Shown here in pieces: positions 63,972-64,000 of a DNA stretch of 64,000 nt. This DNA is from SZUA-22 sp963751695 (GTDB taxonomy: Bacteria > Bacteroidota > Ignavibacteria > Ignavibacteriales > Melioribacteraceae). The first letter of the stretch is position 1. Each line of letters starts with the position of its first letter. The position numbers were made by a program, and so were the translations under genes. The notes under the pieces are model-generated. The model was given only the letters and a program-made list of their open reading frames with translations, made no database searches and was not told the DNA's origin. The DNA lies in the NCBI GenBank assembly GCA_963751695.1, contig CAVVVP010000003.1, forward strand, positions 186,001 to 250,000, in the 5' to 3' direction.

Positions 63972-64000
63972 TTTTTCCTCCAATTAGTTTAATACTTAGA

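Noticed and set aside
1..64000. CRISPR array, tRNA, rRNA, integrase or insertion sequence
   Set aside because: I looked for regular short repeats, cloverleaf-like segments and transposase or integrase motifs and saw none.

Overview
The window is AT-rich, gene-dense bacterial DNA. It looks like the Bacteroidota/Chlorobiota side of the tree, most likely an Ignavibacteria-type organism. Supporting signs are a type IX secretion C-terminal sorting domain with the NYPNPFNPTT signature, two PorV/PorQ-like barrels, a TonB-dependent receptor with a carboxypeptidase-like N-terminal domain, DUF4136 and DUF2147 proteins and many small outer-membrane barrels. No rRNA, tRNA, CRISPR array, phage or insertion sequence was seen. 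The organism assignment is inference from gene families, not from a marker gene.

Layout. 1-8.2 kb (minus strand): a surface/secretion module (PorV-like partial gene, a 1040-residue secreted protein with one CxxCH motif, a TonB-dependent receptor, and a secreted protein with two nearly identical domains). 8.5-16.5 kb: short mixed operons, including DUF2147, a pterin carbinolamine dehydratase, an M48 lipoprotein protease, an ECF sigma/anti-sigma/YbjQ operon, an esterase, a nickel superoxide dismutase, PPK2, a TetR regulator and a PLP dehydratase. 16.6-33.2 kb: a signalling and type IV pilus region. It holds a sigma-54 activator, two histidine kinases, response regulators, then (minus strand) pilC-pilB-pilT-pilM/N-pilO/P-pilQ and two unusual pilin-like genes. 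Sigma-54-like promoters precede the first pilin gene and pilC. Four of these pilus genes carry many single-base frameshifts. 33.5-39.4 kb: aspS, a P-loop NTPase with no normal start codon, a ClC transporter and a TPR protein.

39.4-51.6 kb is the most distinctive region. A probable seven-gene minus-strand operon has two NifX/NafY-like cofactor-binding proteins, four small unknown proteins and a malic enzyme-phosphotransacetylase fusion. Upstream lie a possible sigma-54 promoter, an inverted-repeat site and a PAS/AAA+/Fis sigma-54 activator. Divergent from it are glutamate dehydrogenase and two large paralogous proteins with a PEP-synthase-type ATP-grasp domain. These two lack the phosphohistidine and PEP-binding domains and share an unrecognised C-terminal domain; the larger also has an N-terminal GAF-like region and a C-terminal nucleotidyltransferase. 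51.6-64 kb holds a phosphoesterase, PorQ, a membrane sensor with an AlbA_2 domain, a potassium channel, an MBL hydrolase, several outer-membrane or lipoproteins, an aminotransferase and a DUF4342 protein.

Possible integration (inference): the sigma-54 activators connect the pilus genes and the carbon/nitrogen genes (malic enzyme, glutamate dehydrogenase, PEP-synthase-like proteins) to sigma-54 control. The pilus machinery may be decaying, or this stretch may carry consensus errors.
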